This document shows, piece after piece, positions 1-8,084 of a stretch of DNA of 33,539 nucleotides. The notes below the pieces were generated by a model, which was not told where the DNA came from, made no database searches, and saw only the letters and a list, made by a program, of their open reading frames with translations. Within the stretch, counting starts at the first letter, position 1. The number at the start of each line of letters is the position of its first letter. The DNA lies in contig NEWS02000001.1 in assembly GCA_002869845.2 (NCBI GenBank), forward strand, positions 108,014-141,552, given 5' to 3'. The DNA comes from Nitrospira sp. CG24B. GTDB taxonomy: Bacteria; Nitrospirota; Nitrospiria; Nitrospirales; Nitrospiraceae. Both the position numbers and the translations under genes were made by a program.

Positions 1-511
1 ACGTGGGCGACAGCGTCGAGAGCACCGGGGCCGAGGCATTCACGGAGAACGAGGTCGTGGCGGAACCGGTCGTGGTGGTCACGGTGACGGTTGCCGCACC
101 AGGTGCAACACTAAACGAAATTTGGAACGTGGCGGTGATGGTGGTCGGAGTCGTGACCACGTTGCGGACGAGGATGCCAGGGTTGTTCGTCGCCAGCGAC
201 GTGCCGGTCAGTGAGACATTGACGGAAGAACCTGCATTGCCGGTGTTCGGCGTGAAGGCGGTAATCGTCGGCGCCCCGACACCACCGGTGTTACGGGTGA
301 TGGACAGCACATTCCCGACGGCGTCATACGTATACGTCGCAACATTGCCCTGCCCGTCGATCACCTGCGAGAGGCGGCTGAGATCGTCGTAGATGTATTG
401 GGCCTGGTCAGCGATGGCTGGCACTGGCTGCAGCAGTGTGAGGCCAATCGCCACGACCAGGAAACGCCGAAGCCACTGTGCGAGAAGCATCGTCATCACA
501 TTGCCATCCAT
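1..511 (-). CDS. Rhs/YD-repeat secreted protein, 5' part only (runs off the left edge)
   Basis: The minus strand is open from an ATG at 511 to the window edge (170 codons), so only the N-terminus is seen. It starts with a basic stretch and a hydrophobic signal sequence (FLVVAIGLTLLQ, cleavage probably near PAIA-DQ). YD-repeat motifs typical of Rhs proteins follow (YIYDDLSRLSQV and TYTYDAVGNVLSI). Next comes a Thr/Val/Ser-rich stretch resembling an IPT/TIG immunoglobulin-like fold (APTITAFTPNTGNAGSSV). In-frame ATGs at 496 and 490 are alternative starts, and no strong ribosome site decides between them. Rhs proteins are large secreted or surface proteins, some carrying C-terminal toxins; that part is outside the window. 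The start lies only 29 nt from the divergent transposase start. Confidence 0.75.
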   Translation of the reverse strand, partial: MDGNVMTMLLAQWLRRFLVVAIGLTLLQPVPAIADQAQYIYDDLSRLSQVIDGQGNVATYTYDAVGNVLSITRNTGGVGAPTITAFTPNTGNAGSSVNVSLTGTSLATNNPGILVRNVVTTPTTITATFQISFSVAPGAATVTVTTTTGSATTSFSVNASAPVLSTLSPT

Positions 512-540
512 TTGGTTATCCACGAAGTCGCGGGAGGACT

Positions 541-1464
541 ATGCTGTTGCATGGGCTGCGCTGGTTCGTTCGATGGTGTAGTGGGCTGTGGCACTGGCTG
601 CGTCGATGGAGACAGCCTCGACCACGGACCGCCTGGTCCAGTCCCCGCACCGGCGGCCCTACCCGCCGGCCCCATGCGCTGCCCAAGCCTCGTTGGGTGC
701 GAGACGAGATCGTTCGGCTCAAAGCCCTCATGCCCCATGCGGGCTGCCGCACGATTATGCACACCTTCAACCGGCGCTTCGCGGTCCGTCGGCAGATGAC
801 CGTCGGCAAAACCTACGTGGCCGATACGATCCGACGACAGCAGTACGCCATCCTGTGTCTGCGCCGAACACTGAAGCATCGCGTGCCACGCCGGATGCCA
901 CGCAATCTCATCTGGGGGATGGACTTGCTGACCAAAACCGATGCCACCGGTCATCAGCACATGGTGCTGGCCATCCTGGACCATGCCAGCCGCGCCTGTC
1001 TGTGTGTCCAGCGGCTGAGGAACAAGTCGTCGCTGACGATCTGGCATCATGTCATCACCGTGTGCCGTCAGTATGGCTGTCCGCGATTCCTGCGGACGGA
1101 CAACGAAGCCGTGTTTACGTCGCGGGCTCTCCGCTTCGCATTGCACCTCTTGGGCATTCGCCTGCAACACAGCGACCCGGGCTGTCCCTGGCAGAACGGC
1201 CGGGTCGAGCGGCTGATCGGAACCTTGAAATGGTTGTTGATGCCACATGCGATTGACGATGCCAGCTCGCTCGACCGGGCGCTGGTGCACACACGGGCGG
1301 TCTACAATCACCTCCGGCCGCATCAGCATCTGTACGGGCGCACGCCCGCCGAAGTCTGGGCAGGGGTCGATGTGATCCTGTCCACCCGCACGAGCCGACG
1401 TTGGCTGCGGCGCTGGGAACGACAATGGGAACAGTCGGTGGGAGAGAGTCATAGTCCGGGGTAG
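541..1464 (+). CDS. DDE (rve integrase-core) transposase
   Basis: This 307-residue protein has an integrase-core fold. Likely catalytic residues are D128 in WGMDLL, D187 in RTDNE and E223 in GRVERLIGTLK, which is the DDE spacing of IS3/IS481-like transposases. The N-terminus is Arg/Trp-rich and less conserved in appearance. The ATG at 541 is preceded by GGGAGG at a good distance, so the 63 nt of open frame upstream are probably not translated. It lies divergent to the Rhs gene with 29 nt between starts. I found no convincing terminal inverted repeats or target duplication, so the element's ends are unknown and it may be a fixed or degraded insertion. The exact IS family is not certain. Confidence 0.75.
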   Translation: MLLHGLRWFVRWCSGLWHWLRRWRQPRPRTAWSSPRTGGPTRRPHALPKPRWVRDEIVRLKALMPHAGCRTIMHTFNRRFAVRRQMTVGKTYVADTIRRQQYAILCLRRTLKHRVPRRMPRNLIWGMDLLTKTDATGHQHMVLAILDHASRACLCVQRLRNKSSLTIWHHVITVCRQYGCPRFLRTDNEAVFTSRALRFALHLLGIRLQHSDPGCPWQNGRVERLIGTLKWLLMPHAIDDASSLDRALVHTRAVYNHLRPHQHLYGRTPAEVWAGVDVILSTRTSRRWLRRWERQWEQSVGESHSPG

Positions 1465-1893
1465 AGCAACCGAGGGGGAGGCATGGCGAAACAGCTGTCC
1501 GCACGGTGAACCGTCGCTGGTGGGGTGGATTGTGCCATCAGCCGGGTGAATGTCGATGGTTGGAGAAAAAATGGTCTTGCGCACCGTGTTTCTGTCCATG
1601 TCAACGATTCCAAAATCTCTCATCTGGCCGTCTCAGTCGGGCCATTCGTTAAAAAACCCTCACAACTCTTGGTGCCGCCCCATCGCGGACACGCGGACGG
1701 GACATCGCCACTTGCACTCACCACTCACTCGCACATCCCGCCAAAGCCACATGGCACGCAGACTCTCACAGAAAAGTAGCCTTTTCTTTTCTTTTCCTTC
1801 TTTTCTTTTCCTTCTTTTCTTTTCCTCCTTTTCTTTTCCTGTCGTGTTCTTCTCCAGAAGCGTACTCATGCCCGTTGCTTATGCATAAGTTAC
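1465..1893. other. Intergenic region of about 430 bp between transposase and envelope operon
   Basis: No convincing gene is seen. Short open frames on both strands lack ribosome sites and give low-complexity peptides. The notable content is the pyrimidine tract described separately, plus a small hairpin (GAAAAG, TAGC, CTTTTC) at 1771-1786 leading into it. Both neighbouring genes converge here, so the hairpin and the following T-rich tract could serve as a terminator for the transposase. Confidence 0.5.
1780..1840 (+). repeat. 61-nt homopyrimidine tract with a 14-nt tandem repeat
   Basis: Every base from 1780 to 1840 on the plus strand is C or T. From 1796 it consists of three tandem 14-nt units, CCTTCTTTTCTTTT at 1796-1809 and 1810-1823 and the one-base variant CCTCCTTTTCTTTT at 1824-1837. 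A shorter related stretch precedes them. Long polypurine-polypyrimidine tracts can form triplex (H-DNA) structures and can vary in length by slippage. Confidence 0.9.
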
Positions 1894-2535
1894 CTATTTA
1901 TCGGTTGGCCGGCGAATGAGGATCGCCATTCCGTCCACCAGCGACCAGGCCAAGGACTGCGCATGGTCGACCGCGATGGTGAGTTGCAGATGAGGTGTCG
2001 GTGTTGATGGCGTGTCGGTGAAGAGCGAGCTGGCCCAATGTTGCACGTGATGCCACCATGATTTTCCCAGAATGGCGGCGCCGCGAAGGAGGGTTTCTCC
2101 GGCTGTCGAGGGAACCACGGCAATGGTCATCTGAGGCGAACATGACAAAACATAGTCGGTAGGCATGTCGGCGAGTGAAATGGGTTCCTGTTCACCCGCG
2201 GCACCCGGATCGATTTTTCGTCGGACGACTGAGGGTCGCGCAACCAGCTTGTGTATCCCTTTTAATTCGTTTCGCGATTCACCAGACCAGCGAATGATCG
2301 GAATCTGGTGGAGCCCGATGCCACGACCTTTAATCTGGATGGTGCTCCCAACCAGATCGATCAGCACATAGGTCTGCGGGCGTGCCGCTAGTTTGAGTTC
2401 TTCCTCAAGCACACGCGTCGCTTCTTTCAACCCTTGTGCGTCGTTGAGCTGCAAGTCAGGGAAGGCCTCGGGCTCCTTTCCCCAGCTTGGCGTGGTGAAG
2501 ACGAAGAGGATCAGAATGGCGCAGAGTTTCATCAT
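1894..2535 (-). CDS. Secreted protein of unknown function, last gene of the L,D-transpeptidase operon
   Basis: About 213 residues with an N-terminal signal peptide (MKLCAILILFVFTTPSWG-KE). I do not recognise the family. The mature part begins with a helical segment, then beta-rich sequence including YVLIDLVGSTIQIKGRGI, and ends with an Arg-rich tail (ILIRRPTDK). The first 30 mature residues resemble the segment before the YkuD domain of its neighbour in character, so a cell-wall-related periplasmic role is plausible but only from context. ATG codons at 2535 and 2532 follow a TTG at 2538, and either ATG could be the true start. It begins 24 nt after the stop of the upstream transpeptidase gene on the same strand, which suggests co-transcription. 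Confidence 0.65.
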   Translation of the reverse strand: MMKLCAILILFVFTTPSWGKEPEAFPDLQLNDAQGLKEATRVLEEELKLAARPQTYVLIDLVGSTIQIKGRGIGLHQIPIIRWSGESRNELKGIHKLVARPSVVRRKIDPGAAGEQEPISLADMPTDYVLSCSPQMTIAVVPSTAGETLLRGAAILGKSWWHHVQHWASSLFTDTPSTPTPHLQLTIAVDHAQSLAWSLVDGMAILIRRPTDK

Positions 2536-2559
2536 CAATATCTGCGCACTGTTGAGGGG

Positions 2560-3219
2560 TCAAAAGATCATGATGGGTGTCCCCACTCGGGCGAGCGTGT
2601 AGACACCTTTAAGATCGCTGTCATTCAGCCGGATGCATCCATGTGTCACATTCTTCCCCAACAATCGGGTATAGAGCGTCCCGTGGATGAAGTAGCCTTT
2701 TCCAAAACCCAGCGCATAATCGCCCAGCACACCTTGTTCCGCTCGTTCGGCGGCGTTTTGCGGAACAGCGAGCCCTTCTTCGATAAATGCCCAATCCGGC
2801 TTGATCCACGTGGGATTCGTTAATTTTGTCTTCACGAGAAATTCTCCTCGTGGCGTGTCGAAAACCCACTGGCTGTTTCCTTCCCCAGGTTTGTCAAGAA
2901 TGACCCCGCTTCCGGTCGACGCAATGGCGTCAAGCACCACTTTCTCTTGATGCTTCACATAGAGTCGGTTCCTGGCCGTATCGACCACGATGTAGGGCTG
3001 ACTCGGTATGAGTTTGGACAGCTGCTTGGAGAGCAGCTTATAGCGATCTTGCAATGGTCGCAGGCTGGCATTGTCTTGGATGGGGGACGTGTGAACCACG
3101 TGGGAATCTTCGGGCGCTATGCGTTTAGTCGTCAGGGCATTCACGACCAGGAGTAAAAGCAAGACGCCCGCAGCGGTTGCAAGAAGGAGTCGGCCCATTG
3201 GTCTACGCTCAGATTTCAT
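2560..3219 (-). CDS. Membrane-anchored L,D-transpeptidase (YkuD domain)
   Basis: About 219 residues. An N-terminal transmembrane anchor (LLLATAAGVLLLLLVVNAL) is followed by a short linker and a YkuD catalytic domain. The active-site signature is seen as HGTLY, about 14 residues, then THGCIRLND, with the nucleophilic Cys at about residue 195 and His at 179 and 193. YkuD enzymes make or edit 3-3 (or protein-linked) crosslinks in peptidoglycan in the periplasm. The ATG at 3219 is taken as the start; a TTG at 3234 and an ATG at 3198 just before the membrane segment are alternatives. It overlaps the 3' end of the upstream lipoprotein-transpeptidase gene by about 11 nt, a sign of translational coupling. 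Confidence 0.85.
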   Translation of the reverse strand: MKSERRPMGRLLLATAAGVLLLLLVVNALTTKRIAPEDSHVVHTSPIQDNASLRPLQDRYKLLSKQLSKLIPSQPYIVVDTARNRLYVKHQEKVVLDAIASTGSGVILDKPGEGNSQWVFDTPRGEFLVKTKLTNPTWIKPDWAFIEEGLAVPQNAAERAEQGVLGDYALGFGKGYFIHGTLYTRLLGKNVTHGCIRLNDSDLKGVYTLARVGTPIMIF

Positions 3220-4342
3220 CTCTCCGTTGGGCAAGTTCCGATAAGGCCTGGGCTACGGCATTCTCTCTCGTCAAGGCACCGACGATCGTGACCGGTGTCC
3301 CGACAGAGACGCCTTCGTAGAGAACCGTCATATTCGGATTATCAAGCATGACACAGCCAAGGGTCTGCGCCAACAGTTCATTGTCAGCTCCATGGATCTC
3401 GATTTGGCCTCCAATGCCTTTGGCAGGGCTGATTCTTCCAGACTTCTTCGCATAGTTGAATCGCCGCCGATCTTCAGCATTGGGATAATCCAGGGCCAGT
3501 GCTCGGTAGAATTGCGTCTGCCCTTGGCCTCGCTTATCCATCACACGATACCGACCTTCCGGTGTCGCTCCGTCCCCCTGAAACTGCTTTTCCAACATGC
3601 CATTGAATCCCAACCTAACGCGATATGATAGCACCTTCCGTCCGCTCTTGTAGAGGGTCAATTCTCGATCGGCTTTGCTCACCACGATGGCCGTTGACTG
3701 GTGGATGCGCGACCAATCGATGGTCTGCTTGGCCATGGTTTGCCAATACGCGATTCGGCTCGCATCGGCATATCGCCCCAATTCTTGACTGAGTAATGAA
3801 GCCTGGGCCTTGAGCGCATGATCCGCTTTCACCGCCGCTTGCATGGCTCGTTGGAAGTCTTTTTGTTCGAAGAAGGAGCGAGCTTGTTTGACCAGAAGAT
3901 CCGTTTGAACGACTCGTTCTCCTAGGAGGATGCGCCCATCGATTGATTCGACCCTCGAGGTAATCGCATGAAGCTGTTCTTCAAGGCGAGCCACCGTGGC
4001 TTGCGCCGCGCGGTGCTGCGAAGCTTGCCGCTCGTGGAGCTGGGAAACCGTACGTTCGCTCGTGATGTACAGCCGGCGGAGTTCATTCTCAAGATCGCTC
4101 GCTTCCCATGGCCATCTGATCAGATCATCGTCCAATTGGACGCGCGCTTTCAGAGAAACCCATTGGCGAACAAACTGCCTATACTCCTCAGGCGCAGCTT
4201 CCGGAGCCCGCAATGCGATCAAGTCTTGGTCGATGGCCTCAAGGGCAACAAGGAGGTCAGGCGGAACGGCTTGAACACACCCGGTTATGCAGAGGACGCA
4301 GAGGACCGCAGCAAGCGTCGTATGTGTCTGATTCGGCGCCAT
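3209..4342 (-). CDS. Lipoprotein with helical domain and C-terminal L,D-transpeptidase (YkuD-like) domain
   Basis: 377 residues. A lipobox (ITGC, Cys22) predicts lipid anchoring. Residues about 30-215 are rich in charged heptad-like helices (for example HRAAQATVARLEEQLHAI). The C-terminal third is a YkuD-like domain: strands starting IVVSKADRELTLY, substrate-site region around DGATPEGRYRVMD, then the catalytic block IEIHG (His317) and QTLGCVMLDN (Cys330). The usual S/T-H-G-C-I-R motif is here T-L-G-C-V-M, so the His and Arg next to the Cys are replaced. This is closer to the YafK-type S-x-G-C variants of the family than to classical crosslinking enzymes. It is the second gene of the operon, 14 nt after the small lipoprotein gene. 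Confidence 0.8.
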   Translation of the reverse strand: MAPNQTHTTLAAVLCVLCITGCVQAVPPDLLVALEAIDQDLIALRAPEAAPEEYRQFVRQWVSLKARVQLDDDLIRWPWEASDLENELRRLYITSERTVSQLHERQASQHRAAQATVARLEEQLHAITSRVESIDGRILLGERVVQTDLLVKQARSFFEQKDFQRAMQAAVKADHALKAQASLLSQELGRYADASRIAYWQTMAKQTIDWSRIHQSTAIVVSKADRELTLYKSGRKVLSYRVRLGFNGMLEKQFQGDGATPEGRYRVMDKRGQGQTQFYRALALDYPNAEDRRRFNYAKKSGRISPAKGIGGQIEIHGADNELLAQTLGCVMLDNPNMTVLYEGVSVGTPVTIVGALTRENAVAQALSELAQRRDEI

Positions 4343-4356
4343 GTCGTTGTCGTACG

Positions 4357-4968
4357 TTATCGTTTTCTCGCGGGCCTTCCTTTGCCCACCTTCGCAAGTG
4401 CGTTCTGTATTTCGGCTGACACGCTTTGGCTCATGTCGTGAATAGCCTTCGCCTGGGTTTGCGCAGCCGGATAATCTTCTTTGTCGATCGATGCCTGAAC
4501 CTGTTTCAGTAACGACTTGAGCCCTTCTACGTCGTTCCTGATGGCCTCCACTGCGGCGCGATCTTTTCCAACCGGTGCCTTGGCGACCAAATCTTGCGTG
4601 GCTTTCACTGCCTCTTCGGCGACTTGTTGAGCTTGTAAGGCGGCTGCCTTCGCCTCTTCCTTTTTTAGGGTCGCGGCCGTCTTGATCCGTTCACTATCGG
4701 CTTTGGCCGAGGCAGACAGTTGTTGGGCCTTGCCATAGTCTCGAAGGAGTGTGAATTTTCCATCTTGATCAGTGACTTCTTTCCGCAAGGCGGCGAGGGT
4801 CCCTTCCAGCTTGGCATACTCATCAGCGCTATAGGTGGCCGCGCCACTCTCCTGTGCATCTTTGAGAGCCTTTTCCGCTTCCTGGATCTGCTGGGTAGGA
4901 GGCTCCGCACATCCAGCAATCATAATGAGAGTCAAGGTTAGAGAGACAAGAGATGCTTTTCTCAACAT
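4357..4968 (-). CDS. Coiled-coil lipoprotein (DUF4398-like)
   Basis: 203 residues. It has a signal peptide with lipobox IAGC (Cys20), then a nearly all-helical, Ala/Lys/Glu/Gln-rich mature protein with heptad patterns (IQEAEKALKDAQESGA, KKEEAKAAALQAQQ) and a basic C-terminus (KGRPARKR). The first helix resembles the DUF4398 type of envelope lipoprotein. A strong ribosome site, AAGGAGG, lies about 9 nt upstream of the ATG at 4968. It is the first gene of a four-gene envelope operon with two YkuD-domain proteins. An Lpp-like structural role linking outer membrane and cell wall is possible but only inferred; no C-terminal Lpp-type anchoring motif was confirmed. Confidence 0.75.
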   Translation of the reverse strand: MLRKASLVSLTLTLIMIAGCAEPPTQQIQEAEKALKDAQESGAATYSADEYAKLEGTLAALRKEVTDQDGKFTLLRDYGKAQQLSASAKADSERIKTAATLKKEEAKAAALQAQQVAEEAVKATQDLVAKAPVGKDRAAVEAIRNDVEGLKSLLKQVQASIDKEDYPAAQTQAKAIHDMSQSVSAEIQNALAKVGKGRPARKR

Positions 4969-5439
4969 AACGAAGAATCCTCCTTACAGGTTCTATCCAT
5001 CGATTTCGGTCAATCCAGCTGTTCTTGCATCCATCCTAAGCGTAGGAGTACCTGATTCGCAGCCGCTGCTACTCCTCGAATACTATAAAGATTATTTCAT
5101 GATAGATACGCCAGCTTAACAGACTACGACCTTCCGGCATACTGACACACCTAAAATATGCAGCAAGCTCGGTGCCACCGATAATTGTCGGTATCAGGTA
5201 ATAATTCAATTTATTTCGAATAGTTATGGTGACTTTGATCATCCCGTGACACCTGACTTTGTGGCACTCTGGTGGCCAGAAGCAAAAGTGCCTCAATGCT
5301 GTGGACATTTCAGGATTGAAGCCGGGCGTACCAACTGGTGGCTGGAAGCAGCCTGAAATTGACAGGCCCACATGCCTTCCCTATAATCCATCGTTCATTT
5401 GACCTGACTATTTCAAAGCGAGGGAACGGAAAGGGGACT
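4969..5439. other. Divergent intergenic region of about 470 bp upstream of rpmH
   Basis: No gene is supported. The region separates the minus-strand envelope operon from the plus-strand rpmH cluster and must hold both promoters. It contains a 7-bp inverted repeat AGGAGTA (5044-5050) with TACTCCT (5070-5076), an imperfect palindrome ACCGATAATTGTCGGT at 5176-5191, and the rpmH promoter listed separately. I saw no cluster of TTATCCACA-like DnaA boxes, so there is no direct sign of an origin here. Confidence 0.5.
5359..5387 (+). promoter_or_regulatory. Consensus sigma-70 promoter of the rpmH cluster
   Basis: TTGACA at 5359-5364 and TATAAT at 5382-5387 are separated by exactly 17 nt. Both hexamers match the sigma-70 consensus perfectly. 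Transcription would start near 5394, giving a leader of roughly 45 nt before the rpmH ATG at 5440. Confidence 0.85.
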
Positions 5440-5577
5440 ATGTCTTTTACATCGCAACAACCGTCCAACTTAAAAAAGAAGCGTGAGCACGGGTTTAGAA
5501 AGCGTATGAGCACCAAGAACGGACGCAAGGTGCTGGCCCGCCGGAGGGCTAAGGGACGAGCTCGGTTAACTGTCTAG
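5440..5577 (+). CDS. rpmH: 50S ribosomal protein L34
   Basis: 45 residues, the usual L34 length. The sequence contains the signature [17 protein letters not shown] and the tail [20 protein letters not shown]. The N-terminus MSFTSQ differs from the common MKRT, a variation seen in some phyla. The start ATG at 5440 follows AAAGGGG at a good distance and the consensus promoter at 5359-5387. It opens the rpmH-rnpA-yidD-yidC cluster that is usually near the chromosome origin. The protein is a small basic component of the large ribosomal subunit. Confidence 0.97.
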   Translation: MSFTSQQPSNLKKKREHGFRKRMSTKNGRKVLARRRAKGRARLTV

Positions 5578-5723
5578 GCACATCGTGTCGGAACGGCAGG
5601 TGTCCTTCGGGTCGCTCTCCAATTCTCTCGCGTTGCTGTTGAGCGTGCGCTCACCTACCAGCTAGAGTCTTCTACGGGATCGTGAACGGATGGGATGCGG
5701 TGTTGAAACACCTCCTTCATTCA

Positions 5724-6089
5724 ATGACACCGAAACCGCGCATAGACCATGGTATTTTCTTGCGCAGCAGCCGAGATATTCAGACTGTTAAACAACATGG
5801 TCGCCGAATTTCAACCGGGCTCTTCAATCTCTTGGCGCACAAGATGGACGATGCCCCGAGTCGGGTCGGAATTATCGTGGGAAAGCGATTTGGAAATGCC
5901 GTCCGACGCAATCGGGCGAAACGAGTCTTCCGTGAACTGGTAAGGCAATTACATCCGGACTTGGTTCCGGGCCGAGGACTTCTCGTGTTTCCAAAGCGAG
6001 AGGCACTCTTGCAATCCCATGAGGGGTTGGCCCAAGCGTGGAGGACGTCGCTTGAGCGCTTGCATCTGCTTCGAGCAAGGGCCTATTGA
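5724..6089 (+). CDS. rnpA: Ribonuclease P protein component
   Basis: About 121 residues from the ATG at 5724, which fits the usual family length. The RNR signature is present as RFGNAVRRNRAKRVFREL, the conserved basic helix that contacts the RNase P RNA and pre-tRNA leader. The protein assists the catalytic RNA in removing 5' leaders of tRNAs. A GTG at 5682 would add 14 residues and cannot be excluded, because neither start has a strong ribosome site. The TGA stop at 6087-6089 is one base before the yidD ATG, so the two genes are translationally coupled. Confidence 0.94.
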   Translation: MTPKPRIDHGIFLRSSRDIQTVKQHGRRISTGLFNLLAHKMDDAPSRVGIIVGKRFGNAVRRNRAKRVFRELVRQLHPDLVPGRGLLVFPKREALLQSHEGLAQAWRTSLERLHLLRARAY

Positions 6090-6090
6090 T

Positions 6091-6300
6091 ATGCGAACAC
6101 TGTGTCTGTGGCTGATTCGAGGATACCGCATGGTGATTTCCCCTTTGTACGGTCGCACATGCCGATTCGAACCCAGTTGTTCGCAATACGCCTCAGATGC
6201 GATCACGAAATATGGAGCATTGCAGGGGTTTGGCTTAACCATCCTCCGGCTTTTGAAATGTCACCCCTTCCATCCCGGCGGAGAAGACCCGGTCAAGTAG
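6091..6300 (+). CDS. yidD: Membrane protein insertion efficiency factor YidD
   Basis: 69 residues with the YidD hallmark RGYRMVISPLYGRTCRFEPSCS, the conserved Cys pair (CRFEPSC) and HPGGEDPV near the end. YidD is a small membrane-associated protein that supports YidC-dependent insertion. The ATG at 6091 immediately follows the rnpA stop (TGATATG). It lies 38 nt upstream of yidC in the canonical order. Confidence 0.95.
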   Translation: MRTLCLWLIRGYRMVISPLYGRTCRFEPSCSQYASDAITKYGALQGFGLTILRLLKCHPFHPGGEDPVK

Positions 6301-6338
6301 GGACGATCACATCTTTTTAAAGAAAGCATAGCCTCTTC

Positions 6339-8033
6339 ATGGAAAAGCGCGTCATCGTGTTCTTGTTTCTCTCTCTTGGGATTATCTTCGGGTATGAGTA
6401 CTTAATCAAAGAGCTTGGCCTACTCCCTGAACCGACTATTTCGGAAGAGGCGGATCCTTCTACAAGCGATACGTCGCCTCCTTCGAGTATAAGCCCTGAG
6501 CCTCCGACTCCAGGCGCTCCCGCGACTACGAACATTGCACCGCAAAAGCCATCCGCTGGGGAGGTTCGCCCCCAAGATCCACGTCGAGAATCTTCTGCGC
6601 CGGAATTCATTGTGGTTGAGACGGAGCTCTACCGAGCTACATTTACGACCCGTGGGGCCGCACTCACGAGCTGGGAACTCAAACGCTATCGCAGCAATTC
6701 GGATGGAAAGCCCCTCGTACAACTCGTACGACAGCGCGGCAAGTTTGCCGAGCCCTTGACGGTCACAGTGGATGACACCGCTCATTCAAAAGAATTAAGC
6801 GAAGGGATCTATAGGGTCGAAAAGGACTTTACGGCATTGGACCAGGGCAACCCCACGGGCCATATAACCTTCTCATACAGTAATCCAGCAACCGGCGTAC
6901 GGCTGGAAAAGCAACTGACTTTTCACACCGAGAGCTATGTCGTCGACATCGCGTTGAAATCCAGCGGGCTCGCAGAAGCAGTAAAACTTGGACTGGGAAC
7001 GAACTTTGGGGTCGTGGATTGGGGAGAAGGGTTTATCGGTTCTGTCGGAGCCGCCTCGCTTATTGACGACAAGATTGAACACGACATGCCGGAAGCCGAA
7101 ACTGAGCAGAAGGGTCCTGTGAAATGGGTCGCGCTACAAGATAAGTACTTCATTTCCGCACTTATTCCAAAGGCGAGTGCGTCCGCTTGGCCTAAGAAGC
7201 AAGGAGACAAACTTGTTTCCACGGCGGTACGGTTACCGGTTGATCCCTCCGGAGCACCGCTCGAACTTCAGCTCTTTGCCGGCCCCAAGGAGTTTGACAC
7301 GCTCCAGAGTCTGCAAATTAGGCTCGAAGATACTATCGATTTTGGGTGGTTCCTTTTCGGGAGCTGGGATACGGTCAGGGCCGTGGCCAAGCCCATCTTC
7401 TCCGTGCTGCGTTATATCAATGACTATACGCATAATTATGGGCTGACGATCATCCTCCTCACCATCATCATTAAGGTGTTGTTTATCCCCTTGCAATATA
7501 AAAGTTACACGTCGATGAAAAAGATGCAGGGCATCCAGCCGAAAGTGGCGGCTGTCCAAGAAAAATTCAAGGACGATCGTGACCGCTTGAACAAGGAACT
7601 TATCAAGCTGTACCGGGATCACAAAGTCAATCCCGTGGGTGGCTGTCTCCCGATGTTATTGCAAATGCCGGTATTCGTGTCGCTGTTCAATATTCTGTAC
7701 ATGACGATCGATTTGCGCCAAGCGCCGTTGGGGCTGTGGATCACCGATCTGTCGCTTCAGGATCCCTACTATATTCTGCCGATCATCATGGGCATCAGCA
7801 TGATGGTGATGCAAAAGATTCAACCGACGACCATGGACCCGACTCAGGCAAAGATGATGTTGATGTTGCCGGTGGCCATGACATTCCTGTTCGTCAATTT
7901 TCCTGCCGGCCTCGTGTTGTATTGGTTGACCAATAACGTGCTCAGCATTGTGCAACAATTCGTGACAGATCACCTTTTCTTTCGAACTCCCACCACAGCA
8001 CTAACGACGGACGAACAAGGTGGCAAGAAATGA
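6339..8033 (+). CDS. yidC: Membrane protein insertase YidC/Oxa1
   Basis: 564 residues, the long Gram-negative form. An N-terminal transmembrane helix (VIVFLFLSLGIIFGYEYLI) is followed by a Pro/Ser-rich linker. A large periplasmic beta domain covers about residues 90-330. The conserved insertase core follows from about 345 (HNYGLTIILLTIIIKVLFIP), including the cytoplasmic coiled region KKMQGIQPKVAAVQEKFKDD and GGCLPMLLQMPVFVSLFNI. Three further membrane helices complete it, ending in NNVLSIVQQFVTDHL. YidC inserts inner-membrane proteins, alone or with SecYEG. It is expected to be co-transcribed with yidD and followed by mnmE after about 50 nt. Confidence 0.97.
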   Translation: MEKRVIVFLFLSLGIIFGYEYLIKELGLLPEPTISEEADPSTSDTSPPSSISPEPPTPGAPATTNIAPQKPSAGEVRPQDPRRESSAPEFIVVETELYRATFTTRGAALTSWELKRYRSNSDGKPLVQLVRQRGKFAEPLTVTVDDTAHSKELSEGIYRVEKDFTALDQGNPTGHITFSYSNPATGVRLEKQLTFHTESYVVDIALKSSGLAEAVKLGLGTNFGVVDWGEGFIGSVGAASLIDDKIEHDMPEAETEQKGPVKWVALQDKYFISALIPKASASAWPKKQGDKLVSTAVRLPVDPSGAPLELQLFAGPKEFDTLQSLQIRLEDTIDFGWFLFGSWDTVRAVAKPIFSVLRYINDYTHNYGLTIILLTIIIKVLFIPLQYKSYTSMKKMQGIQPKVAAVQEKFKDDRDRLNKELIKLYRDHKVNPVGGCLPMLLQMPVFVSLFNILYMTIDLRQAPLGLWITDLSLQDPYYILPIIMGISMMVMQKIQPTTMDPTQAKMMLMLPVAMTFLFVNFPAGLVLYWLTNNVLSIVQQFVTDHLFFRTPTTALTTDEQGGKK

Positions 8034-8084
8034 TGCTCGGTCGGTTTCGTTCGATGTGACAGATCCTCACGAACGTGTGTGAAC

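Noticed and set aside
3..392. Long plus-strand open frame at the left edge
   Set aside because: It is antisense to the Rhs/YD-repeat frame, whose signal peptide and repeat motifs make the minus strand the coding one.
516..524. TTATCCACG, one base from a DnaA box
   Set aside because: It is a single site with no neighbouring boxes or AT-rich unwinding region, and it lies at the 5' edge of a gene.
496..1623. 375-codon minus-strand open frame opposite the transposase
   Set aside because: The sense strand carries the DDE motifs and a ribosome site. The antisense product is Pro/Gln/His-rich with no recognisable domain.
1525..1888. Two overlapping short plus-strand frames through the pyrimidine tract
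   Set aside because: They give low-complexity peptides (runs of Ser/Phe), have no ribosome site and show no domain.
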